A stretch of DNA of 64,000 bases from Sanderia malayensis (taxonomy: Eukaryota > Cnidaria > Scyphozoa > Semaeostomeae > Pelagiidae): the NCBI GenBank assembly GCA_013076295.1, contig RQOL01000824.1, forward strand, positions 3,968,001-4,032,000, in the 5' to 3' direction. The translations under genes and the position numbers were made by a program. Positions within the stretch are counted from its first letter, which is position 1. Every line of letters begins with the position of its first letter. Below the pieces are notes generated by a model. It had not been told where the DNA came from. It was given only the letters and a program-made list of their open reading frames with translations, and made no database searches. Below are positions 48,791 to 62,200 of this stretch, piece after piece.

Positions 48791-51700
48791 ATGGCACAAA
48801 ACCAAATCGTGAGAGATGGAAGCAAGAAAGTAAAAGATGGTGAGGGATTATATTAGCTTATTTGACTTCAAACTAAAGCATCTATAATATTAGTTAATTA
48901 AAATTTATCAGATTTGGATCAGTACCTATTATAGTCAATGGCCTCATTGTTCTGATGATTAATTAATTATGCTTTTAGTTTGCGTTGACTTCAGAACCAG
49001 GGAAGATGAAGCATTAGCTCAAAGGCTACAAGATGAAGAATGTAAGTAGTTGTTTTTGAATTGTCAAGATCATAGTTGCAGTACAAAATTGTTCTGTTCT
49101 GTGACCAAGTTCAACTTGTTTGCTTACCAACACAAAATAACATACAATGCCATGGATATGATTATCCCCAATGTAAAAAAGTCACAATTGGCTTCATTTA
49201 TGTTCATGATGCTGTTTATATCTTGCTGGGATATGAGGCTCATTCATAAATAGCAACGATTTGCTAATTCAAGTTTTCAATTTCTCATTGGTGAGTTTTC
49301 TTAATACCAGGAATCCAACATTTTCTACCATAAATCAGGAGAGATGAGTGAGCCTGAATTTCTGGGTCCTTTAGATATCTGTATTTAATTGTGCAAAGTT
49401 ACTATCCTCTAGATGCTCAAAGTGGCCTTAGGTGCACACAAACAGCAATAATTTTGTGAAGCAAAGTATTGTATAATTTAGTGCCAACGCAACATAAAAC
49501 AGTCATTAAATTTCCAATATTGCGTTCTCAAAATTCACTAATTTTTCCGATTCTGCTTCATCGGAAGAATAGAAGAATCTGAACGACGACAACCCTCTTC
49601 TCTCTTCTTCTTTTGTCAATTTTTAATTTTGCATTCGATGGTCTCTGTTTCTATACTCCTTCACACTTTCACAACAATTTATTGCTGTGGCTTGGAAGCA
49701 CGCATCCTTGTTTTCACCTGGGATGCTTAATTTTTCATTCCACAGTTAATTCTCATCATTTTCATTTCATGCTATTCTCTTGGCAATAATTCCATCATAA
49801 CCAATTTGTTCATATTTGTTTCCATCGTGAAGAATTTGTTGATTGGTGTATAATAAGAATTCCATGCTTTCAAACATTGCATTTCCCTAGTGCCATTCCA
49901 GTGGAAATGACTTATTTTTCACCAACATATCCAACTAACGTATCCGGTTTGCAAGTTCCCCCTAATGAACTCCCTGCATCGTAATTGAATTTCTTAGCTT
50001 ATGGTACAGAATGGTGTAGTTTTGAGTCTCAAGTATTTGAGAAACTATCAAATGCGTATGAAATATAAAGGATGCAGCCGATAGACAACAAGTTTAATAT
50101 ATTTATGTTTTAGTTGAAACGCATTATCTCAGAAATCGACAGGAAAGGGGTACAGCAAGAGTTGACGTGAAAACAGCAAAAGAAACCTACTTGGAGGAAG
50201 TTAAGAAAGCTGGTTTGCTGAAGGAGGCAGAATACCAACGAATGTGAGTATTAGACTTTCTTTTTATGTAGACTTGAAACTTGAGAATATGCATCAATTA
50301 AGCTAGTTTTATCTATCTCTGTTAATTTACATGATTTTCACTTTGTTGTTAGAGCTGAAGATGATGCTTGGCTTGCAGCTGAGTTACAAGTAAGACTACA
50401 AGAAGAGGTAAACTGTTGCTTTTCACATCTAAACACATCTTTTTATTCAGCTTATTGTCTGTTCCATCTATTATTTATTATTTTTGTCTGTTCTTTTCAT
50501 ATCCCTGTCTTTTATCTGTTGTCAATTTTCTGACACATTGTTTTATTTTTTAATAACAGGAGAAAATGGAAGCAGAGAGGCGGAGTGCTGCGGAAATTCA
50601 AGATGAGGCATGTCATGTCTTCTTATAATATCAATAACAGCCATCAATTTTTCACAACATGTTAAGAAACAAAGTTACAGTGGAATCCCGCTATAACGAA
50701 CCCCGCTTATAACGAACTTCCTGCTATTACGAACTAAAACTCCGGTCCCTTGGATTCTGGGAAGTAAATCCTACTGTAAATACTCCCTGTATAACGAATC
50801 CTGGATATAACGAACTTTCGTTATTACGAACCAAACTTCCGATCCCCTGATCACAAATACCCTCGATATAACGAATTTTTGAGAAAACTTATCGCAAAGG
50901 GCGACGTTTTTCAAGTTCTGGATGTGCTTCAACACGAAGAAAGTAGAGGGGAAGGTGCCGTTTATTTATGACATGTTCTAGACAACTGGAAGTTAGTTTA
51001 TAATATTTGGAGTTGTTTGATAAACATAGCTGGAAGGTAGTTGCAATAAATGCAGCTAGTATACCGACCGGTATTATCCATTTTTCGTGCAAAAAGCTGC
51101 AGGTCTGAAATAAATAAATCTCGTGTTAAGAAGAACGGGGCTAATGGAAGAAAGTATAACTGAAACTAAGTTCAAATATTATATCTTGCCCCTACTGAAG
51201 CCCCTACTGAAAAGTGTGTAGGATTATTGTGAGAATCAGAAAGATAGCATAACTGCTCATCGCTCAATTGCAAACATGTTCTTGGATTGCTTTGCTTGAT
51301 GCGGTGTGTTTAAATACTTGTTAATAACTACGCAGTAACATGTTCAGCTCTTGTGGCTCAGTGGTCAGCACTTGTGCTTGCCACGCATGAGATAGCGGTT
51401 CGAATCTCATGCAAGCCACTAGGAATAGCTGAGCGACATAAATGAGGGCCTGTACCCCGGGGATTTACAAGAGAAAGTAGATCCCCGGGGTACCGGATTT
51501 TTCGGCTCCCCGGTTCGGAATGGTTCCTCGGCAGAAACGCCGAGAAAACCATCCTCCCCGGTTAGGATACTCAATCTAGTACACCGGGGGACAATTGCCA
51601 TTGCAGAGTTGCCACACACACTCCGTTTTGCCAAGTGCACAAGGCACAGTCGAATTGAAAAACCCAGTGGCATTTTCGCTCTGGCATTTGTCCCGATTAT

Positions 51701-54700
51701 ATATACACCGCTCAAACTACTGCTAGAAATCATTGGCATGGATTTTCTTGTTGTGGGAATCCCAGATATATTCGCGTGCGCAATGGAGCGACGTTCTGTT
51801 CATGTGGTCAGCGTTCTTTTGGACTGGAACAGCAATGCACCAACGTGCCAAACAAATCAATAGTTGAGCAGTAACATACATGACGCCATGACAATCCTAG
51901 CCAAGCATAGGAAATTATTTGTTACGATAACATCACCTCGCAGTTGTTATTTCTGTTTCAAATACAGCGCTGGAAAAACTGATGTTTCAGAGCGATTTTT
52001 GTGGGATGGACGTTCGATAATAAGTGGAATCCCGCTATAACGAACCCCGCTTATAACGAACTAAAACTCCGGTACCTTGGATTCTGAGAAGTAAATCCTA
52101 CTGTAAATACTCCCTGTATAGCGAACCCTGGATATAACGAAGTTTCGTTGTTACGAACCAAACTTCCGATCCCCTGACCACAAATACCCTCGATATAACG
52201 AATTTTTGAGAAAACTTTTCGTGAAGGTTGACGTTTTTCAAGTTCTGGATGTGCTTCAAACATCGAACCTTTTTTGTGCGGAAATAGGGAACGAAATGCG
52301 AAGAAGATCAATTCCCTTGCGAAATTATATGACGTAGCAATGAGAAACAAAAAGGAACAAAAACATATCACTGATTTTTTTGTTTAACAGAACAGAAAGA
52401 AATAAAAGTAGATAAAATAGAAATAGTAATGAAAAAATTGACATCAAGTGGTAATATCGACTTTGCTTTGTGATGTTAAACATGTTTGAGCGTTTTTCCT
52501 GTTGCAATCTATCAGAGCAATAACTATTGTCATCATGTAAACTGTTTTTTGGAACAATATAGTGTGCCACTTAAGCGCGAATACTTGAGGGAGGGTCCAA
52601 CAGACATTCTGGCCCATTTGTGTTTGGAATTCTTCATAAAAAATGTCCCTTCTGTACAACGAACTCCCGCTATTGCGAACTATTTTCTCGGTCCCTACAG
52701 AGTTCGTTATAGCGGATTCTACTGTATTTATTTATCTGCATCAAGCATTCACAATTTTGCATTACCTATTTTCGAATATTGGCCAACGCCTGATGCTGTT
52801 CTGACGACAGTTCTGTCTTCTTAACGTATACCGTCGAAATGCAAGCTGGTATACATATAATTACTGTTTCTGTTTTTGTAGGAATATGCATATTACTTGC
52901 AACAGAAAGAGAAGCAAAGGCTTGAGAGGGTTCGCCAGCGAAGGCTTCAGACGAGAATTGAGAAGGAACGAAATGAAATGGAAAAGGTTGAACGAGAACG
53001 ACACGCAGGAAGCGCTGCCGCCCTTGCGCAGGAGCCCATACCAATCACAAATTTAGGTCGATTGTTGCTCAAGTTTTCAGATTGCTTGACGCATAATTCA
53101 AATGCCGATAAAGCATGCATGCATACTTAGCTAAAGCCCATTGAAATAACTGTTTGCATTTTCAGATCACCCTACTGCTGCGGTTTCTCGCGAGGACAGA
53201 CGCGAGATTGACGTTTCACGCGATATGAACGCACTCAGGGTTTCCATGCCTCCGCCAAAGACTGAAGGAGATCATTGGAGAGAAGAAGCACAGGGAAACA
53301 ATGTCGATCAATCAGAATATTTAGCCCAAGAACAACAACTAAAGGACGAGGTGTGTTCATTTTCACGCTCAACAATCCTCCCGTCTAATGTATAATATGT
53401 TTTTGAATTTCTAGTCAAGGCCACGGGGGTTGCCTTATTATTGATACTTTCTATTAATGCTAACTCAGAGTTCTTTATCTGTGAAGGAATATGCAAGACA
53501 GTTACAGCGTCGAGAAGAAGAAAAGGTATGCCAAAGTATTTATATTAGCCGCTAAATCCATGGCACAAATCAAGCTCAAACCCCGAAGCTTAGTTGTCAT
53601 GGCTTACTCTTTTGAAGTTCGTATTTTTTTTACTTTTTAGCTTCAAAGAATGATGGAAGAAAGAGATAGGGTAAGTACGATTGGGTTCTTATTCTTCGAG
53701 ATGTTCTAACAATTCTTTGCAGTTATTTGGAATTTTTCCGTGGCTCTTGAACTTCCGTGGATGACATATTTACTGTGTATTGAAACAGAGGCTGGCATTG
53801 AAAATGCAACGAAAGGAGGCCGAGGAATATCGGAGAGAACGCGCAGAAAGACAGATGCGCAAAGCCGCTTCGATGAAAGAGCCCAGTATGAAGGTTAGCA
53901 TTGATTGGGACTTGATACTTTGACTACCTGTTATTGCTTCCTCAATGTTTATGGAACTGAACGACACAACAACATTGCCAGTTCACCGCGGTCTCTCGGT
54001 ACATTGGGTTCTGCCTCATATAACGAATTAAAACTAACTTGCCTCATTGCTGCTTCATTGTATAATTCTTTAATTGTTGGAGGAATTGGTAATATTCTTA
54101 TTATTGCTTTGATGAATACATGGTTTATTTTAAGGTGCAATGATAACCAATTTGTGTTACGATGTATCGAACTTGTGCAGTGATAAATTCAAAGTTTGTG
54201 CACTGATAAATTGTACAAAATTGATGTTCAAAAGAATTCAGGGAACTGAATGATTTGTGCCATTGCAATTCCCATTCATATTTCCTAAATTTACTTTTTG
54301 GGGCGCTTTGCTTTTAAACTTGTTGGTTAATTAAGTCTATTCAGGGGTGTTTCGCCCATGTTCCAAGGGGTCTGTCAAATTGAAGTGTGGTTCTGTGAAA
54401 TATTTTCACTAGTGCTTTGTCCCAAAGCACTTAAAATTCTTTAAGATGAACTTTGGGTGAATATCTTGTTTCCATCTTTCAGAATGACAACGACGAGGTT
54501 GGATGCAGACAAAGTAGTGAAGGTGAAGATTTTGACACACGTAACAATCGCATAAATGATCCGTTTGAGAGGCGATGTTCAGAGCAGAAAGCCACAAGAC
54601 CAGTGCACCGAGAAGAAAGGCGTAGTCATAGCATTGACCATTCTTCTTTAGAATCACATCGCACGTATGAAGACATCCAGAGACCAGATATTACCTCGTC

Positions 54701-55097
54701 ATCAAAAGGAGGTAAAGAAGAGATATATCAACACGAGGCTGCGAATTTAAAAGGAGGCAGAGAATTCTCTACTCGACATGAAGCTGTGAGTTCAAGTGCT
54801 AAAAAGAACTCCTTAGAAAGGTTGCAAAGTAACACACCGTCTAAACCAGATGACGTGATTTCCACTGGTCACCATGATAAACACTTTGTTAACGTCGCTG
54901 CTTGCATCGATCCAACGTACAAAGGCGACGAAGAACAAGAAGAGGGGGAGCAAGAAGAAGTCCCCCATTGGACCGAGCGACGATGGGGGCTGGATGAAGA
55001 AGACCCCTTAGGCAAACCAACACCTGTTATTCAAAATACAAAAAGAAAAAGGCCAAGTTCTAAAAAGTCTAAAGAAGAGAAGTGTAAGCAACAATAG
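48791..55097 (+). CDS. CCDC50: CCDC50-like (Ymer) coiled-coil, ubiquitin-binding protein
   Basis: Eleven exons: 48791-48839, 48979-49041, 50114-50243, 50353-50407, 50560-50607, 52882-53056, 53166-53350, 53487-53525, 53641-53670, 53789-53893, 54483-55097. The product is 497 aa, longer than vertebrate CCDC50. The start (VKDVCVDFRTREDEALAQRL) matches the conserved CCDC50 head (EVCRDF...LEDHTLAHSLQ). Glu/Arg-rich helices follow with repeated MIU-like motifs of the form E(E/D)xYxxxLQ (DDAWLAAELQ, DEEYAYYLQQ, DEEYARQLQRREEE). In vertebrates CCDC50 binds ubiquitin and modulates EGFR and NF-kB signalling. The last exon encodes a hydrophilic, probably disordered tail ending with basic KRKRPSSKKSKEEK. 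Intron 5 holds a large composite transposon and uses a GC donor (GAG|GCATGT after 50607); the nearby GT would shift the frame into a stop. AATAAA lies at 55223. Confidence 0.88.
50678..52724. mobile_element. Tigger/pogo-like non-autonomous element, composite, in CCDC50-like intron 5
   Basis: The left end CAGTGGAATCCCGCTATAAC and right end ...GTTATAGCGGATTCTACTG form an inverted pair, each flanked by TA. The first 250 bp recur as a direct copy starting near 52022, both with repeated TATAACGAA motifs. A SINE of the 11.1-kb family lies between the two copies. No transposase frame is visible. Confidence 0.82.
51345..51880 (+). mobile_element. tRNA-derived SINE, copy B, inside the Tigger-like element
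   Basis: The tRNA-like head has an A-box TGGCTCAGTGGTCAGC (51355) and a B-box GGTTCGAATCTC (about 51398). The body repeats both hairpins of copy A: stem 51449-51468 with 51477-51496 (loop AAGAGAAA) and stem 51520-51532 with 51539-51552 (loop AGAAAC). Boundaries are approximate. Confidence 0.82.
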
Positions 55098-55222
55098 TTT
55101 ACCGTTTCATGTCGTATTTTAGTCAAAATCAGAATTTTACTCCCAAGGAGCGAAGAGTTGTGCACGTTATCTATTGAAAACATTGTAGGACCAATTGTAT
55201 TTTGGTGCTTAGGACCAATTGT

Positions 55223-55228
55223 AATAAA
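55223..55228 (+). terminator. AATAAA downstream of the CCDC50-like gene
   Basis: Canonical hexamer about 125 bp after the stop, within a short duplicated stretch (TAGGACCAATTGTA twice). Confidence 0.6.
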
Positions 55229-55239
55229 CATAGTATTTT

Positions 55240-56234
55240 GTGACGAAAAATTGACAATCTTTGTTTTCCTTATAATCTAGTTAGTCGCGTACAGAAATTT
55301 GATATTTGCTGAAATGTTTGTCAGTTGCTTGTTTTCCGTCCAGCTTTGTTGTTTATCTTTAATATATCATGAGTTTTATAGTTAGTGAATGCGTACTGTT
55401 TGATGTAACTTGATTATTTAATTAACGTTCACCTTAGGTTAATTGTACTATATTTATTGTCCACCATTCCGATTCATAGATATCCTATCGCACAGTACAC
55501 CTGATGGAAATCTTTATCTGTCGTGTAATTCTGCTATATGATCACCTATACTATGTTGTCATTCTGTGACCTGTAGAAGGTTTCAAAGGATGGTAAATCC
55601 GCTTGGTGAGAATTGGAATGGCAAAGACTGCAATTAACAAGAAAAATTTGTTACTAACTAACAAAAGCACCCAGATTAGACCAAAGAAAAGAATTGTCAA
55701 GACATTTATTTGAAGTAAAAGAACAAAGAAAGAAAGAAATTAGAAGCATGAGAGATGTAGTTCTGGGTAGAATTTTAAAAATAGGCTGGATTAAAGTAAT
55801 AAAAACCGGTGTTTTGGTTCAAATCAGTCAACACCCAACATTTAAATCTGCGTTATAAAGTTAAAAATTGTAGCTATATAACATTGGTAAGGGACTTTCT
55901 GACAAATTAAAGCTGGAAGCCGCAAAGCCCAATAAACGTGCAAAATGTGCACGATGTTATTGCGCAGCTTTACTGCGCAGGTACACGTGTTCGCGTGCCA
56001 TTTTAGGCCACTTTTTTCAAATCTGGGATTACCATTCTTGTATTTAGTGTTTATCAGTTTAATAGTATTTTTGCAAGTTTTCCTGAAGTGACTGGCCTAC
56101 GTTTGGTGTTGTTTATCATTATACCGTTTGGTTTTGATGCAAGATTTCCGCGAAGACGGCCCCACGAAGAAGACAAGGAAAGGACGGACCCTCCTGTTTG
56201 TTAGGTATAAATTGTGATTGGAAAAGACACGTGG
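55240..56234. other. Spacer between CCDC50-like gene and CDKAL1
   Basis: About 1 kb without a recognisable gene. It must hold the CDKAL1 promoter; the GC-richer stretch at about 55960-56200 (TTGCGCAGCTTTACTGCGCA) is a plausible place. Confidence 0.4.
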
Positions 56235-59200
56235 ATGATGATGTCTGCCTGCGACAACAATGGGCTGGAAGATATTGAAGATATCACAAAGATATATGAC
56301 TTTAATGCTTTAACACGTGAGCAAAAACCTGGAGATGTACCTCCAAAGCCAGAGAAAGTTGGAAAACTAAAAATATTACACGAAAAAAGGCGTGGCTTTT
56401 TATCTGAAGAATATTCAAAGCCATTTGGTGACAGCGTAATCCCTGGAACACAGAAGATATTTGTAAAGACATGGGGTTGTTCGCATAATAATAGTGACAG
56501 TGAATATATGGCCGGGCAATTGGCTAGTTATGGCTATCGTATTACAGGTAATATACACTTACTAAAATATGCAATAATCTTCTATAAGGTTGTTGCAATA
56601 TTGTGCAAAGAATATTTCTAAAAAATAATCTGATGTGCTATTATGTGTGCTGTGTGCTGTGTGACTAGACTGCAGAGTATGTCATTGGGGCCCCCCGAGA
56701 TTTTTTCAGCTATGATGACGGCTGCCCCTACTGTGTACAGCTGAACAAATTTTGAAGACCTCCACCACGAAGCACAAAGCCATCATCAGTCGGTATAAGC
56801 ACACCTAGAGGCACCCTTGAAAGCCACCCTGGAAAGTTTTTTTACCCCTGCCCCTGAATTCCCATCTTTCAGCACCCCTGAGATCTCAGCGAAAAGTGCC
56901 CTTCTCTTCAGTCTGGCTATCAATCAATCTATCAATGTGTGTCAGTATAGCAGTTGAACAATTGAGGAAGGAAACAATAAACCAATGTGCCCAAGATTGC
57001 AACCTTGTTAAGTCTTTTTTCTATGTCTTTAGAAGAGATATCTGTTTGTGTAAAGGGTTTAGGTGTGCTGTGTTTCCATTTTAGAAGTTGCAGATGAAGC
57101 AGATTTGTGGCTATTGAATAGCTGCACTGTGAAAAACCCATCACAAGATGGATTTCACAATGCAATCAATAAAGGCAGAGAATCTGGCAAATATGTTGTT
57201 GTTGCTGGTTGTGTACCACAGGGACAGCCTCGCAATGAGTTCACCAAAGCATTAAGCGTTGTTGGGGTAGGTTCAATTCTTATGGGTGTTTCGGTGTGTA
57301 TGCTGTCTCAAAGTGTATTATTATTATTATTGTTGTTATTATTATTGTTGTTATTATTATACATAAGCTTTTACAGTCAAAGAATGATTGGTGGTAGAGT
57401 CATCTCATCCGCCAAGTAGTAAACATCACATCTCTTCCAGGAGCACTGTTTCGAATTTAAATGTAGTGTCTCTTATAATGCCTTGTAAATCCATTAAGCT
57501 CTTCGAATCTGTTTTGAGCATTGCTGTATATCCAGCAATCATGTTAAAGCCTGATGGATTTTTGCTGTCTACTCAATTTAGTTTGATTGTCAGTTTGTGT
57601 CGGCACTTTTTGTCACTTTTTTGCTGCCATATCAACTATCAATTAGCACCAGTCTCAATCAATGTTATTGCTGTTGTGTTGACAATCAATCAAATGCATT
57701 GTGAAATAATTGCCTGAGTCAGTCATGTGCCACATGGCTTAATAGAGAAGGGGCTTAATTCAAAATAATCTCTTTTTGAAAGGGGTATTAATGAAGAGAT
57801 TGTTTGTTATTACGGTATTGCTTGTTATAGAGTAACTGCATTTTTGCAGACAGTGATAACAAGAAAAGTTGATAGTTATGCTATTCAATTACACAAAGCC
57901 ACAATTTTTCCACAGGTCCAACAGATTGATAGAGTTGTTGAAGTTGTTGAAGAGACACTGAAAGGTCAGGTATATTCCCAAAATAAAACCCTTTTTTCTA
58001 GCCTATCTTTCTGATTAAACACAGCAGCCAATAATTTCTTCCGTTTTTTATATAGGTCACACAGTAAGGCTGCTTGGGAAAAAGAAGAAAGGTGGGAAGA
58101 AGATAGGAGGAGCATCACTGGATTTGCCAAAAATTCGCAAAAACCCTTTGGTTGAGATTATTGCTATTAATACAGGGTGCGAAATTGCTAATTTTGTAGC
58201 TTTATCTAAACTGTTGTTGCATTAACTTGTAAGGTGGTTTAGGATAGGAAGGGATTTAGAATAGATTTCTTTCCAGATTATTAAATTCCATTGCTTTTTT
58301 GTAGCTGTTTAAATCAATGCACGTATTGTAAAACAAAGCATGCAAGAGGAGAACTTGGTTCATATCCTCCGGAAGAAATTGTCAATAGAGCTAAACAATC
58401 CTTCCAAGGTAAACATGTAGATACCTAACAAACCCTGTCTCAATGACTAATACATAATTTGTATTAGTATTTGTAATTTGACTTGGTTTTAATAACAGTT
58501 GTTGACTTAGTTGTTGACTTGATAATTTGAATACCAGCTTTCAAATTATCATGTGCCATTGCACATAAAAATGATTTTAAGATAATGAGAAGATGCTAAT
58601 TATTAGCACAAGGTTTCTTGAGAATCATTACATTTGGGAATCAATAATTTTATTAATTTCAAAAGTTTGATTTCTTAACCCCATGTCAATAACTTATTAC
58701 ATTGCATAATGGTATAAGGGTTCATGAATTGCTATTTTTGCAGTATTTGTGACGTGATAGAAGGATTAAACTTGTTTGAAGTCTTTGCCAGATTACGTTT
58801 TCAGATATATGAATGTTGATTACTGCACTGTTTAATTTTTAGAGGGCGTTGTGGAAATTTGGCTAACAAGTGAAGATACGGGCGCATATGGTAAAGATAT
58901 TGGAGCTACGCTGCCTGAATTGCTATGGAAACTTGTAGAAGTAATACCAGATGGTGCAATGCTTCGACTTGGCATGACAAATCCTCCATATATCCTTGAA
59001 CATTTGCAGGTTTTTACCATTATATGTATAGATGCTGTCCACTCGTGGCCCATTCTCAATTTTTATTAGTGGCATGGGAGAGGTGAATTGTGTAGATCAT
59101 TTTAAATTCGGCTGGTCAGTGTTTTACTGCGAATGAGCTATTTTGCTCCTCCGCGAAAGGTTTTACTAGGTTCAGTGAATTTTTCTGGCACGGACAGACA

Positions 59201-62200
59201 CGACGTCTGGATTGAACAGGCGTGCCAGGGCGTGCTAGTGCGGTGCCAGAAATTCGCCAGCACGACACGACGTCTGAAACAGGCTTTGGATCGTTCATTA
59301 ATGTTCTAGTAACATATGTATTTAATACAGTCAAGAAAACCCAAATTATGGTTGAAAAGAAATTAAAGTTCATAGATAATTCTTGTTCGAGATCGGAATC
59401 ATATAAATGCAATTTGAATGATTCAAAATTATTTTATTCACATGGTTCAGTTTGAGTACGGTTGCGATGCATTTCATTGTTTTTTGGTACCTCAAGACTT
59501 TCTGGACCAAATAACTGAATTGCAATCTTTTTGTTATAGACGGCAATATAACCTCGTAAATGTTAAAGGTCTTTATTTAAACTATACTTTTGTTGTTTGC
59601 AGGAGATCGCGAAAATATTGAATCACCCGCGTGTCTACGCGTTTTTGCACGTACCCGTGCAGTCGGGGTCAGACAGCGTTCTTATGGACATGAAAAGGGA
59701 ATATTGCAGACAAGACTTCATAGACAGGGAATTATCCCCTACAAACTAACAAACAGGGTAACCTTAAATTTTAATGTTTCACATGAAAGCCAAGACAAAG
59801 AGGATCAGAAATCCGAGATGGGACATTTCGAAAAAGTGACGGGGGTCACGTCATCGCTCATCAAAGTATTGCACCATTGGTTACGTCAGAAAAAAATCAA
59901 CTATCTTATATTGTAAACCTGAATATCTATTTAGAAAGAGCATAAAGAGTTATGCAAAAAATATTAAAGAACTTTATCTTTAACATAAACAGTTGAGGAG
60001 ATATCGGCAGTCGAAGATGTTACAATTCAGGGGGTAAAAAAAGAAATGAAATTACCTGAATTCTCCAATATTACCAAAACATTAGCACAAATATTGAACT
60101 ACATATACCATCTTATTGATGGAAAGCATTTCAAGTTGATTTCAGCCAAAGAAATGTTTGAAAAACTGAGTTTACACAATGTGCAGGGTGTCTGAATTCC
60201 TGACATTACCCCCCGATTTTTTGAAAAATCCATTTTTTAATGATTTGGGGTGAAATTTTTGATATAGAGTCAACTCTGCTTCGGTTGAACACCCTAGGGA
60301 AGCGTGAAAATGCTTGAATTACAACATATTCGAATTGTAGAGGTTTACATTTATAAGAATTAATTGTTTAGTGATCCTTAGGAACGGAGAATTCCGTTCG
60401 AAATAGGTAAAGTTCGAGCTACACGAGTTAGAATTATGCAGACATGACTGTAAATTGTATTCCACTAGTAAGAACTCATTAAAAATGCTTTTCTGTAGCA
60501 ATTTGCTCTTCAATTAGACATCAACTTGCCAAATAAAAGCGAACAAGTCATCAAAATTAGGGGGTAAAATCAGCATTGCTGAAACCAATATAAAATGAAT
60601 TAAAGTGTATAGAAAAATTGTCAGCGAAAAAACCTCACTAATATTTTATGGTAGCCATTCGTCTCATGAGCTATCACTTGATATAAAATCGGAGACATCC
60701 CATTTGCTCTCCTTGCTTTCACTTAACTAAGAATCATTTTCGCTAGCGCCTTTTTATGATTGGTTACAAACAGATTCGCTTGTCGGTCGATGCTTGTTGT
60801 TTATTTGCTTTGCTTTCAAACCATTTCTCTTTCCCTTTGATTTTCGCCTTACTCCTGGTAGTCTTTTCTCTCTTGCTTTCTTACATTGTGTTTGCAGATC
60901 TGCAATGTCAAATTCCTCGCTCGCTTCTGAAACAGGCTCCTTTTTCTTTTGTTGCACATTTCTTACAGGAGAAAATTGACTCCCGCAAACAAGACTGGCG
61001 GCTGTACTTTTGAATTTTTAATTTTCCAACCCCAAATTCTTAAAATCTAGTTGATCGATCATAAAATTGCTGGAATAATACCATTCGTATGGTGGACGGA
61101 GTCTTGGTCCGGTGGAGGTAATAGCAATGAAGGCTTATGTTTAAGTTATATATATATGCGAATCCTAGTTTCAACAAAGTCTTTAAGCGTTATACCAGAA
61201 TAGGCAGTTGAGCATATGAACTCTTTGACGTGGTCAATATCCTCTGGGGCTAGATTGCTTGTCAACCCAAGGGCCAAAAGTAAGTTGGTCTTTGTATTGT
61301 CAGCAAGGACTCTTCTGAGGACGAGAAGTTTACCCGGCAATAACGGAAGAGGAAAACATCTACAGGATTAGAAAAGCGTACACAGTTAGATTGAGAAGGA
61401 CTGCAATCACGAGGAAGCAGACACAAGACTCATACTTGAAATATAACTTGTGTTGGACAACGAAGAACAAGAAAGAGAACAACCACATCGGTATCCTTAC
61501 AAACAACAAAAGCATCATTATTTTTTTCAAGTGCTAGGGCAGTGAGACTTTGGGCCCTTGGGTTGACAAGCAATCTAGCCCCAGAGGATATTGACCACGT
61601 CAAAGAGTTCATATGCTCAACTGCCTATTCTGGTATAACGCTTAAAGACTTTGTTGAAACTAGGATTCGCATATATATATAACTTAAACATAAGCCTTCA
61701 TTGCTATTACCTCCACCGGACCAAGACTCCGTCCACCATACGAATGGTATTATTCCAGCAATTTTATGATCGATCAACTAGATTTTAAGAATTTGGGGTT
61801 GGAAAATTAAAAATTCAAAAGTACAGCCGCCAGTCTTGTTTGCGGGAGTCAATTTTCTCCTGTAAGAAATGTGCAACAAAAGAAAAAGGAGCCTGTTTCA
61901 GAAGCGAGCGAGGAATTTGACATTGCAGATCTGCAAACACAATGTAAGAAAGCAAGAGAGAAAAGACTACCAGGAGTAAGGCGAAAATCAAAGGGAAAGA
62001 GAAATGGTTTGAAAGCAAAGCAAATAAACAACAAGCATCGACCGACAAGCGAATCTGTTTGTAACCAATCATAAAAAGGCGCTAGCGAAAATGATTCTTA
62101 GTTAAGTGAAAGCAAGGAGAGCAAATGGGATGTCTCCGATTTTATATCAAGTGATAGCTCATGAGACGAATGGCTACCATAAAATATTAGTGAGGTTTTT

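Noticed and set aside
51345..51430. Functional tRNA gene
   Set aside because: A- and B-box-like sequences are present but no cloverleaf forms, and the sequence continues into a SINE body shared with 11.1 kb.
60756..61013. 85-codon hydrophobic frame duplicated in both palindrome arms as a real membrane protein
   Set aside because: The opposite strand gives a more protein-like Lys/Glu-rich frame; duplication alone only reflects arm identity.
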